DNA of 64,000 nt from Proteles cristata cristata. Taxonomy: Eukaryota > Chordata > Mammalia > Carnivora > Hyaenidae. Location of the stretch: positions 1,550,001-1,614,000 of the forward strand of contig JAESUZ010003902.1 in assembly GCA_017311185.1 (NCBI GenBank). Reading direction: 5' to 3'. The notes under the pieces were generated by a model. That model did not search any database. It was not told the origin of the DNA and saw only the letters and a program-made list of their open reading frames with translations. Both the position numbers and the translations under genes were made by a program. Shown in pieces: positions 42,871-54,605 of this stretch (position 1 is its first letter; every line of letters starts with the position of its first letter).

Positions 42871-43920
42871 ATCTGTGCTTTGCTCTGTAGCCAGCCACAG
42901 CTGCGACTTCCAGACTCAGAATACAGCAAACCCCCACGCAATATGCAAGACTTACCATTCACAGCCCACCAGCAGTCCCTTTGCTCACTGGATGGGGATG
43001 GCCACTCCCGTGTCACAGGCGAGAGAACAGAGACCCACCAGAAAGTTACAACTGCTTTGCTTAATTCTGTGCTCCAGCATCCTTCAGGCCCGTCAGGCTC
43101 CAGGGAAGTTTTCCTGCCAAACAGACGGGCTAGAGACGTGGACAGGAAATGAGAACTGGCAGGCGTTTGCGATAGCCTGAGCTCCAGAACGGGCAGCAAG
43201 ATGGCCCGTTGACAGATCTCCGCTCGGCATCAGATGGAGGGTGTCTTCCAAGACCCCGGGGAGCGGCCAGGAGTTGATTTCGGAAGTCTGGGCTCAGACC
43301 CTGGCTAACAACCACACAGTTTGGCAGGGCAGCAGTGAGGACCCGGGCAGAGCCCGCCCAGCAGGTACTCGCTTAATGAAATCGCCAGCTGGGAGATGAG
43401 TGGCCAGCCTGCCCTCTAGATTCATCTTCGAGGCTTCTGGGCCCCTCTGCCCTCCTCCCGCTGGGTGGGCCCAGACAGCAGCTGTCTCTATTTAATAAAC
43501 GTCTCAACCAGTACACTCCACAGCCCAGAAACTGTGAGAAAGGCCTGGAGCATACCGGCAGTGCCCGGGCGGGGCTGGGTGGGGGGGGCGCCCTCCAGGC
43601 TGCTGCAGGATGGAGCTGTCCCCGCAGATGACTTCCAGGGCCCCAGAGACATTCCTCCTGCCAGGTGGTCCTGCCTGGAAAAGAAAGTACTTCTTTGGGT
43701 CTGGCCAAAAGCCCTCATGCTTTTCTTCAGTTTCCTTGTTTTAAGTGTAACGTCTATGAATTCATGTTTCATTTGTTTGTTTTGATTTGGTTTTGACACC
43801 TGTTTTATGTTAAAAATCATTTTCTTGATCTTCATAGATGTGGGGAAACGAAGATGCTTATTTTGCCTGGTTTTCGATAAACAAAACCTGGAAATGATCT
43901 AAACATATCCATCAGAGGGA
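42871..43920. other. Upstream flank, nothing recognised
   Basis: Unique; T-rich part at 43725-43820. Confidence 0.5.
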
Positions 43921-43939
43921 ATTAGGTCAGGAAAATACA

Positions 43940-44135
43940 GAATGTCTGAAGGGTCCATTCTTAAACTTGAGCTGTGTCAGAGGCTCCGGAGGGCTGATTA
44001 AAGCACAGGTTCCTGGACCCACCCCCAGAATTTCTGACTTGGTAGGTCTGGGGCTGGGGCGTGAGAACTCGCAGTTCCAACAAGCTCGCAGATGACACTG
44101 CAGCCAATAACCCTGAGAGCCGCTACCCATCTACA
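43940..44135 (+). mobile_element. Non-autonomous hAT-Charlie transposon (MER5-like)
   Basis: GCTGATTAAAGCACAGGTTC, CTGGACCCACCCCCAGAATT, TCTGACTTGGTAGGTCTGGG, GAACTCGCAGTTCCAACAAG match the family core. Confidence 0.8.
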
Positions 44136-44333
44136 CTGAAACATACTACGCCGACATTGACAGCAGTGCTGTAGAAGACTTGTTGATTTGAGAAAATACG
44201 CTTGAGGTGTGGCAACGTGAAAACACAAAATAACCTGGGTAATGCAATCAGTGTAAGTATAAATATTACCTCGAATGTGGATACATACAATGTACATATA
44301 TGAGTATAAATGTGCATATAGAAAGAAAGGTGG

Positions 44334-44537
44334 GGGGTTGCCTGGGTGCCTCAAGTCAGCTGAGCATCCAACTTCGGCTCAGGTCATGATCTCGTGGTTC
44401 GTGAGTTCGAGCCCCGCATCAGGCTCTGTGCGGTCAGTGCAGAGCATGCTTCAGATCCTCTGTCTCCCTCTCTCTTTGCTCCTCCGCTACTCACGCTCTC
44501 TCACTCTCTCTAAAAAAGAAAAATAAATAAATAAAAA
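44334..44537 (+). mobile_element. CAN-SINE
   Basis: Plus-strand copy, head TTGCCTGGGTGCCTCAAG (mutated), intact B box GTTCGAGCCCC, tail AAATAAATAAATAAAAAAG. Flanks GAAAGAAAGGTGG / GAAAGGAAAGTGG are the likely duplication. Confidence 0.93.
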
Positions 44538-44589
44538 AGAAAGGAAAGTGGCTAGGATGTGACCAGAGTCAGAAGCTGAATGAATGTGG

Positions 44590-44820
44590 CAGTGAGCTGG
44601 GTGGGCTAAGGGTCGGAGACGGTTTGGATTCCAGCTTTGGTTGTCCTCACCTGGTGTGAATGACTTTGAACAAACTGTGTGGCAGCTCGGAGGGTCACTT
44701 TCTTCATCTGTGAAATGAGAATAATACTAGTACTACCTTATAGGGCTGTTGTGAGGACAAAATAAAACTGTGCATAAAAACCTGAAGTGTAATGGCTGGT
44801 ACATATCATCATAAGAGCTC
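44590..44820 (+). repeat. MIR
   Basis: TTTGGATTCCAGCTTTGG, TTCTTCATCTGTGAAATGAG, AATAATACTAGTACTACCTT, ATAGGGCTGTTGTGAGGACA. Confidence 0.85.
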
Positions 44821-44830
44821 AAAAAAAAAA

Positions 44831-44849
44831 TATATATATATATATATAT
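44831..44849. repeat. (TA)n microsatellite preceded by A10
   Basis: Pure TA run at the 3' edge of the MIR. Confidence 0.95.
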
Positions 44850-45885
44850 GCTGTACATTAATACCATTGACAGTGAGTATCTGCAGAGAGTGGATTTAGG
44901 TCAATTTTTTAATTTGTCTTTTTCTCCGTTTTACAAGTTTCCACGTTGGGTGTATGTTACTTTTATAATTAAGAAAGAGCAAAAAAATATTACATGTATA
45001 CTAATTACCTCCCAAAGCCCCAAGTTCTTTTGTTTGGATTTTTTTCAGACATAGGCAACACTTAAAAACAAAACAAAAACCTCCAAGCCTTTGAAATTGG
45101 AAAAAAAAATTTTTTTTAAGGCAGATTAAAAGTTTAGGATCTGGGAGAAGCCGGAAGCACTTTAAACCCTGTTGTTCACAGCGTGGGGGTCTATGATCCC
45201 TTGATGCTAACTTCCCAGGCTCCCCGAGGGCTCCGCCCAGAAGACACGAGGGTGACTGCTTCCAGAAGTCTTCAGAAGCTGCTGCCGTGTCCCCACAGGA
45301 GGGATAAGGGTCTTCTTTCCTTAATTCAAGCTCAAAGCTGAGGCCACTCGAGGCAGACACCAGGGTGCTGCCTGTGTCTCATGGAGAACCCTCCTCCATG
45401 AGGGGAGGGGAGAACCCTCCTCATGGAGAACACCAGGCAGCTCCCCGGTCATGCAGGGGGAGGAGCGGGCACCGAGGTCCCTGGCCTGTGGGTGGCAGGG
45501 GCTGGGGCTACCCTGGCCCGCTCCGCCTCTCGACATCCCTACTCCCCCACGGACCGGAACCGCCCTGTCCCCAGGTCTCAGCTCTGCTGTGGGGATCCCT
45601 GTCTGGGACCCCCTCCCATCTCCACAATATGAATAATAGACTAATACGGAATTCCTTTTTTTTTTTTTCATTTCATAATTGCTTTAGAATCACTCACCAC
45701 ACGCCAACTCTCCGCCAGGTATATCCCAGGCATTATTTCCTCTGATCATGAGGACACCCTCGCAAAGCATAAACTATCTTGGGGCTATGAACTCACAGGT
45801 GATTGACTCCAAGTGTGAGCCGCTCACAGTACAGCACCAGTTCTCTCACTGCTTCAACCATGTGGCACCACGTTCTCCTCTGCAA
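44850..45885. other. Upstream flank, nothing firm
   Basis: Unique. Includes AAAAAAAAATTTTTTTTT palindromic run (45101-45118) and a small local duplication of GAGAACCCTCCTC-type sequence at 45380-45430. 45690-45780 may be a weak MIR. Confidence 0.45.
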
Positions 45886-45889
45886 TGAA

Positions 45890-46690
45890 CAAATCTACTC
45901 CTCTCTCTAGCCTTTGGCTTCAGATCTGGAGCTTCCATGAGGCCCATGTGGTCTGGCCCCTGCCTTCATCTCCAGATCCATCTCTTACCAAGCTTTCCTT
46001 GGCTATCTCTGCTCTAACCACACTGCTCTCTATGCCTCAAATCCACTCCGCTCCCTCTGCCACGGGGCCTTTGCACATGTCATTTCCTTTTTTTTTTTTT
46101 TAATTTTTAAAAGTTTTTATTTATTTCTGAGAGAGAGAGAGAGACAGCGTGAGCAGGGGAGGGTCAGAGACAAAGGGAGAGACAGAATCTAAACAGTCTC
46201 CAGGCTCTGAGCTAGCTGTCAGCACAGAGTCCAACATGGGGCTCAAACCCACAAACCGTGAGATAATGACCTGAGCTGAAGTTGGACACTTAAGCGACTA
46301 AGCTACCCAGGCGCCCCTGCACATGTCATTTCCTTGGCTTGGCTGACATGCTCACTTTCCCTTTTGTGCAGCTAACCCCAAGTCACCATTCAGATCTCAG
46401 CTCAAATGTCATTTCCTCAAGGAAGGTTTTCCCAGTCTCCCAGCCAGCTCATATATATTTCTGGTGTGGATTCCGCAGCATCTTATCCCTATCTTTGTAT
46501 AGCACTTATAGTTTTCATTATAAATACATTCACATAGTCCTTGTTTAATCTTCCCAACAGGTCAGCAAGCCCGGGAGGGCAGACCCCAGATCTGCTGCAC
46601 TCACTGTTGAATTAGCCACACCTAGTGCAGTGCTCAGCACTTAGAAGGTACTCAGTTACATTTCTGTGAATGAATGAATGAATGCACTCC
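45890..46690 (+). repeat. L2 LINE 3' end split by a SINE
   Basis: CCTTTGCACATGTCATTTCC before the SINE. After it TCAGCTCAAATGTCATTTCC, CTCAAGGAAGGTTTTCCCAG, TCAGCACTTAGAAGGTACTC and a TGAATGAATGAATGAATG tail. Confidence 0.9.
46090..46317 (-). mobile_element. CAN-SINE inserted in an L2
   Basis: Minus-strand copy with a perfect 18-base duplication TGCACATGTCATTTCCTT at 46072-46089 and 46318-46335. Confidence 0.97.
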
Positions 46691-47955
46691 CTTCTGAGCT
46701 TTCTTCAGGCCTGGCCCTACCTGAGTACCCACGGTGTCCTCCTTGCTCTGTGTTCCCTTTGTCCTCTCTGTCTCACTGCCTCTGGGCTCTCTCTTTGTGT
46801 GGCCTCTTTGGGTTTTGCCTCTCTCCATTGAGTTAAGCTCTCTGTCTTGCTCTCCTGAGGATCCACCTGCGTTTAACGGCCCGAGGGCAAGGTGGCGTAT
46901 CCAGTCTAGGCTGTGGGCAGGCAGGGAAGATGACACTTTTCAAAAACTGCCTGACCCCATGGAGTTCAAATACCCTCCGTGAAGGAGAAACGATAAATGC
47001 TCAGAGCCCCAAGGTGCCCGCAGGGCCAATGCAGACCCTCAGTGACAATCCTTGCGCGCGGGGCTGGTGGGGCTGTGGATTTACAGGGGTGTGACCTCGG
47101 GATCACCCCCAGGGGGGCCCTGAGCTAGGGGGAACATGTAAATGGCCCCGGGAGCATCATGGGAAATGGGGAATCTCAGGACTCCCAGGCTTCCCAGCGC
47201 CGTGGATGGTCTTTTGACACTTTCCCAAAGGATTTCATTGACCATGTGGCAAACGTCTTTGTGTTTGAAGAAACTGCAGGGCGTTGTAGGAAAGGAACAG
47301 TTGCTTGGCAGTGCGTCAGGGAAATTTTGTTCCTTTCTTTAGTTTCATGTTGTGTGTATTTTTCTTTCCGATGGAAACTGCATGTGGTTTCTAGACAAAA
47401 ACAGGTCCGGAGGGGCTGGAGTGAGAACTTGTCAGTCTTTGTGGAGAAATCTGACACCTACTCTTGGCTGAGGGAGCCGGGGGGACTCTGGAGGACAGGA
47501 AGAAGAAGAGAGCCTTGGGGACAGCTCTGGGCAGCGCTGCCATTACATCACTATGTGGGGTGGCACCCCATTGTGGTCCTTCTACGACAGCGTAGCCCAG
47601 TAGGAAGACAGTGTGAGCCACAAATGTGAGCCCCATAGTAACCTGAGATGTTTCTGGTAACTACATTTGTAAAAGTAAAGAAGCAGGTAAAATGTATTAT
47701 ATATATTATATTTATTATATATATTATATTGATTCTATTTCACTTACCCCACTCTATCTGGACTATTATTATTTCTACACGTAATCAATATAAAAGTGAT
47801 TCACGAGCTATTGTACGCTCTGGTTTTCATAAGGAGAGTCTGGTGTGTGTCACACTTAGAGGGCATGTCAGTGTGGCCCTGACACACTTCTAGTTCTTGG
47901 TGCCATAGTAGCTGGCGGCTACTGGATCTGACAGGACACGGTCTCAGGCTTCGAA
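46691..47955. other. Upstream flank, nothing recognised
   Basis: Unique, with an AT-rich tract of TATTATATATATTATATTTA type at 47692-47730. Confidence 0.5.
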
Positions 47956-47975
47956 GGTCACAGCGCTTCTTTTCC

Positions 47976-48136
47976 TTTTTTAAGTTTATTTATTTTGAGA
48001 GAGAGAGAGAATCCCAAGCAGGTTCCGCACTGCCATCGCAGAGCCCGATGTGGGGCTTGAACTCACAGACCCTGAGATGGTCACCCGAGTTGAAATCGAG
48101 CCGGATGCCTTACTGACGGAGCCACCCAGGCGCCCC
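47976..48136 (-). mobile_element. CAN-SINE, shorter and older form
   Basis: Minus-strand copy of about 160 bases. It has GAGAATCCCAAGCAGGTTCC and ends GAGCCACCCAGGCGCC. Flanks CAGCGCTTCTT / CAGAGCTTCTT. Confidence 0.92.
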
Positions 48137-48490
48137 CAGAGCTTCTTGGGATGAGCTCCATCTCCAGAATTGGATGGAAGTGGCTTGCTGACTCCGCCTT
48201 CTCCGACTATTTTATTGCCTCTTGTAATTCCAGCTGACCTTGAAACTCCAGATTCTGCCCTGCGCCAGCTTCCCCGCGCTCTAGGGTCCATGCCCTGTCC
48301 CTTTAAATCACACCCTGTGATTCCAGGCCTGAACTCCACCTGAACCCCGGCCCTGCCCTACAGCCCATTACCTCCTTCACCGAGAGGCTAAGACAGAACT
48401 GCATTCCCTGCAGATCTATCCAGACTCCAGCTTTCCTCAGGTCAGAACCAGGTACCAGCCGCACCCAAGGTCACCTGCAGGTCACCCTTG
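48137..48490. other. Upstream flank, nothing recognised
   Basis: Possibly the 5' continuation of the L2 that follows. Confidence 0.4.
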
Positions 48491-49222
48491 AGCCACCTCC
48501 TTATCTCACCCTCCTCCAAATCTCCAATGAACTCACAGCCCTCCCTTCTAAAGGATCTCCACAGTCAGTTCACTTTGCTCATTTCCACCCCCACGCAGGG
48601 GCCTAGCAACCATTTCCTCCTCCATCGCTGCCATAGCCTCCAGTTGGCCTCCTGCAAGCCTTCTCCATCCCAAATAACAATAATTCTAGAAGGCAGATGC
48701 AAACACATCTCCCCTCTGCTTGGAATCCTCCACGCGCTCGGAATAAATTCCACCCGCCTTCCAGAGCATGGATGACAAAACCACATTACTGGCCCTTCTC
48801 CCTCAGCACTCCTGTCTTGCACTCTCTGCCCTCACTTGCCCCAGCCACCCCGGGCCCCCTTCTGTTCCTGGAATGGCCCATGCTGGTTCCAGCCTCAGAG
48901 CCTTGGCATTTGCTGTTCCCTCTGCGTTACCACGCTCTTCTCCTGCCTCCTTCCAGGGCTGGCTGCTTCTCACCCTTGACACCTTAGAGATGTTACTTCC
49001 TCGGGAGGATCCTGACTGTCCTGTTAAAACCACCCATCACTCCTTCCCAGGCACGATCGCATCACTCTATTTTCTTATCCCTCAAACTATTTATGACAGC
49101 CTGCGATTTTCTTGTTTATTTACTGGTTGGCTTGTATTTCTGTTTCTGCCCAGCCGAATGTATGCATCATAAGAGCCGAGGCCTCGTCTACCTTTTCAGT
49201 GCCAGCCACTAGTTGTTGAATG
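48491..49222 (+). repeat. L2 LINE 3' end, long
   Basis: GCCTCCAGTTGGCCTCCTGC, CAGAGCCTTGGCATTTGCTG, TTCCCTCTGCGTTACCACGC, CACCTTAGAGATGTTACTTC, AAACTATTTATGACAGCCTG, CTAGTTGTTGAATGAATGAT. Confidence 0.9.
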
Positions 49223-49350
49223 AATGATTGATTCGAGTTTGAATTCCATCTGCACCCCGTAATTACTGTATGAACACGAGCAAGTAACCTAGCGTCTCAG
49301 AGCCTCGGTCTCCTCTTCTATAAAATGGGGGTAATAACAGTAACAATAGC
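49223..49350 (+). repeat. MIR fragment
   Basis: TTTGAATTCCATCTGCACCC, GAGCAAGTAACCTAGCGTCT, TCTTCTATAAAATGGGGGTA. Confidence 0.8.
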
Positions 49351-49599
49351 TACATTCGTCAGCTTTGGCTGCAGTCACAGCAGCTCCAATACCTGGTGGC
49401 TTATACCGGCAACATTTGCTTCTTGCTCTCATTATCTGGGGACTACAGCTTTCCTGCACTTGGCCAGACTTGGCTGGGATCCACCTATCTTTTTGTACCA
49501 GGTCCTAGGCTGAAGAAACAACCATTATCTAGAACATCCTGCTCTCCTAGTAGAGGCAGGCGGGTGAAAGCAAGTGGAAGATCTCTTAAAAGCTCTGCT

Positions 49600-49820
49600 A
49601 GGGGGCGCGCCTGGGTGGCTCAGTCGGTTAAGCTTCCAACTTCAGCTCAGGCCATGATCTCACGGTTCTTGGGTTCAAGCTCTGCGTTGGGCTCTGTGCT
49701 GATGACTAGCTCAGAGCCTGGAGGCTGCTTCGGATTCTGTATCTCCCTCTCTCTCTGACCCTCCCCTGCTCATGCTGTTTCTCTCTCAGAAATAAAACAT
49801 TTTTTAAAAAAAATTTTTTT
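49600..49820 (+). mobile_element. CAN-SINE
   Basis: Plus-strand copy. 11-base duplication AAAGCTCTGCT at 49589-49599 and 49821-49831. Shares the GACTAGCTCAGAGCCTGGAGG-type variant with the copy at 1878. Confidence 0.96.
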
Positions 49821-49984
49821 AAAGCTCTGCTGGGAACTGGAACACTGATCCACCTGCCAGCATTCCATTGGTCAAAGCAAGTCACGTGCCCAAGCCTGAT
49901 CACAATGGGGAGAGGCCGAGAAGTCCTCTTGCAAGAAGGAGCGTGTCTTTGGGGACTGTCACCCCGTCCACCACACTAGCCAAC

Positions 49985-50110
49985 ATTCATATATTGCTCA
50001 CTGTGTGCCGGGCTCTATTGCAAGCATTGAGGTAGAGGCTATTTTTGCCATTGTACAGATGAGGAAACAGAGGTAAACAGGTTAAATACCGCTGCCAAGG
50101 CCTCCTTGCA
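49985..50110 (-). repeat. MIR remnant
   Basis: GCTCACTGTGTGCCGGGCTC, TGTACAGATGAGGAAACAGA, CAGGTTAAATACCGCTGCCA. Confidence 0.75.
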
Positions 50111-50555
50111 GGCAGGGAAAATCTTGGCAGCCTCAGTTGGGCTCCACATCGCTGCTTGGTGTTGGGTTCATAGTGACTGCAGGCCTGGGTGATTAACATG
50201 CTCGGCCCCAGTGAACATCCTCGCTGGTCTACCCCTGACAGTGTTTAATAGTGATTCTTTCTAGGAAGTTCCATCATTCACACCGAGAAGGAGTTTTCCT
50301 AAATCCACCTACTCTGGCTCGGCGCGTGGGATGTCAAACATTCGCTGGGAGCTAGGAGAGAGTGGGGGAAAGACAGAGGAGTCTGGCTGTGTCCCCTGGG
50401 CATCCCTGTGTTCCTGCACATGTCCTTGTAGTCAGATGTCTTTCCATAGGGACAGGAGATGGGAGATGTTCCCTTGGAACCAAAAGGTGGTCTTCACCCA
50501 CTGTGATCAGGCGATGAGCTCATGTTCTCCATTGACCCTCCCGTAGAGAGACAAG
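50111..50555. other. Upstream flank, nothing recognised
   Basis: Unique sequence. Confidence 0.5.
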
Positions 50556-50760
50556 AACTAATACTTAGCAAGTGCCTTATGTTCAAATCCTCAAATTCTC
50601 CCCACAACTCAGAAGAGAGCATCCGTTCATCCCATTTTACAGATGAGAAGACTGAGGCTCAGAGAAATGAAGCAAACTGTTCAAGGTCACAAGCTAAGAA
50701 ATGACAAAGCCAACAGTCAAACCCAGATAAAGGGCCCAGGCTGCAAAGCTGCTGCTCTTC
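50556..50760 (-). repeat. MIR remnant
   Basis: CTTAGCAAGTGCCTTATGTT, CATCCCATTTTACAGATGAG, AAGACTGAGGCTCAGAGAAA, TTCAAGGTCACAAGC. Confidence 0.85.
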
Positions 50761-50904
50761 CCTCCTCAGGGAGGAGGAACACACACAATCGTCCTTTACC
50801 AGTGATGTGCTCCCTGGAGACTTGTTCCACTTGTTTTCACATTTATTGGACTCACCTCTGATATCAGTGCACATATTGTGCTCTTGTGGGCACAAACACA
50901 GAGG

Positions 50905-51090
50905 GGTGAGTTCATTCATTCACTGGGTCTCTCACACTAAGTGTGGGCCATTCATGCGCTCACCCATTCACGAACTCACATGATCATCCGCCCATCCATG
51001 CACTGATCCAGCTATCCATTTATCCATTCGTTGCTCATGTCTTGATATCCATTCGTGCAGATATCCATTCGTTATCTGCATGTCTTGCTC
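50905..51090. repeat. Degenerate (CATT/CATC)n array
   Basis: Eroded TCATTCATTCACTG, CCATCCATGCACTGATCC, CCATTTATCCATTCG units. ATATCCATTCGT occurs twice (51046 and 51060). Confidence 0.75.
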
Positions 51091-51540
51091 AGATTTGCCT
51101 CTCCCTTTGGGTCGTGTTATGGAAATTCAAGTTTCCAGGGAGGGGGACCTGAGTCAGGTCCACGTTGAGGTATTCCTGGTTTGCATTAGCATCCAAAGGG
51201 GGTGGGGAGGAAGACCGATCCCCCACCTTGTGTGATGGGAGGCCAGCTCCAGAAGGGCAGACACCAAGATGGCAGCGGGAGAGAATGGTCCAGCCCCAGC
51301 TGTGTGCTGTCAGGAAAGAAGCAGGGCAAGGCACAGGGCAATGCACTGCCCCACCCCAGCCCCCGCCCCCCCGTCAGATCTAGGGATTTTGGAAGCCCTA
51401 ATCTCTGAGTACCTTTGGACCTCAGCACGGGCAGTGAGATGGGGATATGCACTCGGGAAGCGAGAGGGTCCTGTTGACCCACAGCTGCTTCAGGCATCAG
51501 CCATAGGGTGATGGGGAACTAGAGGCCCCGCCCTGGTTGG
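51091..51540. other. Upstream flank, nothing recognised
   Basis: GC-rich unique sequence with a C-rich run at 51359-51372. Confidence 0.5.
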
Positions 51541-52100
51541 CAGCATAGGGGCCCTTCATCACTGTCTGCTTGGCCTCTCTTAATCAGAGATTAATATAAG
51601 CAGCTGGGATGGGATGGGGGGGGGGGTGAAGGTCATGTCTGCGTCAACCTCAATTATCCAGATAAAACAGCTAAAACAACAATGTCGATGCAGCAACCAG
51701 TTGTGTGTCTGCACAAAGCCCGCCATTTGTAGATCTGGGAACAATTGCATGGCCCACCAAACCGTTCCCTTCCAGCCCAGATGTTGGGTGTGACAGAGAC
51801 CCAGCCAGAGACCGAGAGCGAGGGGGAGAAGAACAGAAGGGCGATGGGAGGGAGGAAGATGTTTGCCAAATGATTAAAAAATTAAAGGGATTTCTATGCA
51901 GAGAAAATATTTAGCTTGGCATTGTCTTCTCAACCAAACGTTGGCTTCCAAGAGAAAACACTGGCATTGGCAGTGAACGTTTGCTAAATGAAAACAATTG
52001 TCGCCTTCCCAGCAGCCACAGAAAATGCCTTTGTTTGGGCTGGTGGTACCTGGGCCAAAAACAGCGTCTCCAGAAGCTGTCCCCAATTTTTGAGAGGCTC
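51541..52100. other. Candidate conserved non-coding block J
   Basis: Longest repeat-free AT-balanced block of the distal flank. Holds a perfect palindrome TAATCAGAGATTA (51581-51593) next to an E-box CAGCTG. Further motifs are CCTCAATTATCCAGATAAAA, GGAACAATTGCATGGCC, AAATGATTAAAAAATTAAAG, ATGAAAACAATTGTCGCC. A G13-type run at 51617-51627 and a purine-rich stretch interrupt it. No coding signal. Confidence 0.4.
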
Positions 52101-52415
52101 TGGGAAGAGGAGGACTCGCCAGAAGTCCATTGTCCCAACAGTACCCGTTAGTCTTGCAGGTGACGCTGTGCAGAATGGCTGCATCCCTCTCCAGGGTCAG
52201 GGTGGGGGCTGAGAGGAGGCAGGTGAGAGGCGGGAGGGAGGGAGGAAGGAGGAGGGAGAAAGGGCGAGGAGAGAGGCAGACAGTTGCAGCTGCTGGAAAG
52301 TGCTTGAGCAGGTGAAGATGGTGGAAGAGCTCAATGGAATCTGACAACAATGGCGTCCTCAGGGTGGTGGTGACCTTCCAGCTATTTGTCCTGGAGGAGC
52401 CTTTGGATAGTCACG
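52101..52415. other. Upstream flank, purine-rich
   Basis: GGAGGGAGGAAGGAGGAGGG type sequence at 52230-52280; nothing else. Confidence 0.5.
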
Positions 52416-52419
52416 ATAG

Positions 52420-52580
52420 AGAAGGTTTTAGGTGCTTTGTTTTGCTGAATCCTCATCTACAAACAAGGTAGTCTGCAGAATCTGGATTTTTACAGGAGGA
52501 GCAGACTGAGGCGCAGAGAAGGGGACTGCTTTGCCAGAATCCCAGACCTTAGGGACCCAAGACTGGAAACCAGAGGCCAA
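52420..52580 (-). repeat. MIR remnant (weak)
   Basis: GCTGAATCCTCATCTACAAA, GGATTTTTACAGGAGGAGCA, GACTGAGGCGCAGAGAAGGG. Confidence 0.5.
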
Positions 52581-52774
52581 GGACTTACCCACTAGGCAAA
52601 GAACCAATGGGCCCAGAGTCTGGAGTGGGGACTGGGAATCTGTGTGGCTGACCCCGCACTGGGGACCCCGCCTTCCCCCTGCTGTGCTCTGTGCAGCCTG
52701 GAGTCCCACACCCCTGGGGATTCTCTCCCCTCTCTCCCCACTCCCAGGGAGGTTTAATTAGAGGGTTCCATGCC

Positions 52775-52976
52775 TGAATTTATTTTTTATTTTATTTTTT
52801 TATTTTGATTGAGAGAGAGAGAGAAAGAGAGAGAGGCAGAGGGAGAGAGAATCCCAAGCTGGTTTTACAGTCAGTGCAGAGCCAACACGGGGCTCAATCT
52901 CACCACCCTGAGATCACGACCTGAGCTGAAATCAGGAGTTGGATGCTCAACTGACTGAGCCACCCCAGTGCTCCAA
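52775..52976 (-). mobile_element. CAN-SINE, older form
   Basis: Minus-strand copy with a (GA)n-rich segment, GAGAATCCCAAGCTGG and end GACTGAGCCACCCCAGTGC. Flanks GGTTCCATG / CGTTCCATG. Confidence 0.9.
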
Positions 52977-52989
52977 CCGTTCCATGACT

Positions 52990-53400
52990 TTAAAAACAAA
53001 AGAAAGTTTGAAGACCACTGGGCTGGACCAAACCATCAGAAAGAGAGGGCAGGGAGGTCCTAGGAGACCCCTGGGGAAGGGGGTCACTGCCTTTGCCCAG
53101 ACCCCCTTTGTACAGGGATCGGGCCGCCCTCCCTGGGGCCAATGAGCAGCTCCAGAGGCAGCGTTGTGGGCACAAGCATCCTGAAGCCAACTGTACCCTT
53201 GTCACCCGCCCTGACACCCCTCCAGGCAATCTCCACCAGAGTGCCTGAGACAGTCCTCAAGGGGGGATGGGCTGCTGTGTCTAGATGGGCCCCTCTGAAA
53301 ATAAGCCTATAGCTGGGTACACACTGCTTCAGCCCATCCTCTTTGGGTATACACAGTCATCGTGGGGCAGACCAGACCGCCCACACCCTCTGATTCTTTG
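52990..53400. other. Upstream flank, nothing recognised
   Basis: Unique sequence. Confidence 0.5.
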
Positions 53401-53404
53401 AGCA

Positions 53405-53560
53405 TTCATTTGTTCATTCATTCATTCATTCAACACTGCTTATGGGCCCTGTAGTGGGCACAGAAATGCATCGAGACGCCTGGGAAACGACCTCCACCTT
53501 CCTGAAGGCCCAAGGCCCGCTGGGGTGTGACCAATAAAGACTGAGTATTCGGGAAGCAGG
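53405..53560 (-). repeat. (ATTC)n and likely L2 3' end
   Basis: TTTGTTCATTCATTCATTCA TTCAACACTG then TTATGGGCCCTGTAGTGGGC, the antisense L2 terminus. Confidence 0.6.
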
Positions 53561-53639
53561 GCTCTCCCCTCTACCCCCACCCCCACTTATCCCTTCAACT
53601 GCCCACTGACCATTGGCTTGGCCGTCCCACAGCCATCTT

Positions 53640-54605
53640 GCCTTGGCACATCTGAAACGGAGCTCCTGCTCTTCCTCAGACGTGTTCTGCACAGCTCTGT
53701 CATCTCAGTGGAGGACAACACCCCCTTCCAGGGGCTCAGGACAAAAAGCCAGGGGCTTTGTGGACCCTCCCTTAACACCTCACATCACGGGCACCCTATC
53801 AGCTCCACCTTCTAAGCATGTCCTGAACCCAACCACTCACCACTGCCATAAGCCTGGCCCCAGCCACCCCTGATCCCTGCCAGGTGTCACCTTAGCCTCC
53901 CTACCTGTCCCCTTTGCCCTGGTCCTTACGTCACCCCCTCCTCTCCCCAGCTCCTCTCTGTCCAGCTAATTCTCCTGCAGGCAGGGGACTTCACACTGGC
54001 TGTTCCCTCCGCCTGGAAGGCTCGTCCCCCACCCCAGCAGTGTCCCCATAGCTCACCCTCTCACCTCCTTCAGACTGTTACTCAGGGGCGCCTGCGTGGC
54101 TCATCCATTAAGTATCCGACTCTTGATCTCCGCACAGGTCATGATCTGCTGGTTTAGGAGTCTGAGCCCCGAGCTGGGCTCTGCCCTAATGGCATGGAGC
54201 CTGCTTCGGTTGTTCTTCTCTCCCCCTCTCTCTGCCCCCTCTCCCCTCTCTCTTTCTCTCAAAATAAATACATGAAACTTAAAAGAGGAAGATCGTTACT
54301 CAGATGTCAGCTTCGCAACAGCCCGTCCGTGGCCTCTCTGACCGAAACGGCAGCCCACTGCCTCCCCCTCAGCCCGGATATCCTCTCCCAGCCACAACAC
54401 TGGCCACCCCGGTACGCCACCCGAGGTCGTTTTCCATTCATCTTGCCCCCATCCGCCTCCCTGCCGGCCCTCCTCCCACCAAGCAGACGAGCGCCGCAAG
54501 GCCCAGGCCCTTGGCTCCTTTTTCTCACCGCCGTGTTCTCAGCGTGGACAGTGCCTGGCACACAGCGAGCCCTGGCACATGCGCCTGAGTAAATAAACAC
54601 CGAGA
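53640..54605 (+). repeat. L2 LINE remnant split by a SINE
   Basis: CTTCACACTGGCTGTTCCCT, CCGCCTGGAAGGCTCGTCCC and CACCTCCTTCAGACTGTTAC come before the SINE. TTACTCAGATGTCAGCTTCG, GTGGACAGTGCCTGGCACAC and GAGTAAATAAACACC come after it. Confidence 0.85.
54086..54294 (+). mobile_element. CAN-SINE, diverged, inserted in an L2
   Basis: Plus-strand copy GGGCGCCTGCGTGGCTCATC with an extra mutated B-box region. Duplication GTTACTCAG at 54077-54085 and 54295-54303. Confidence 0.92.
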
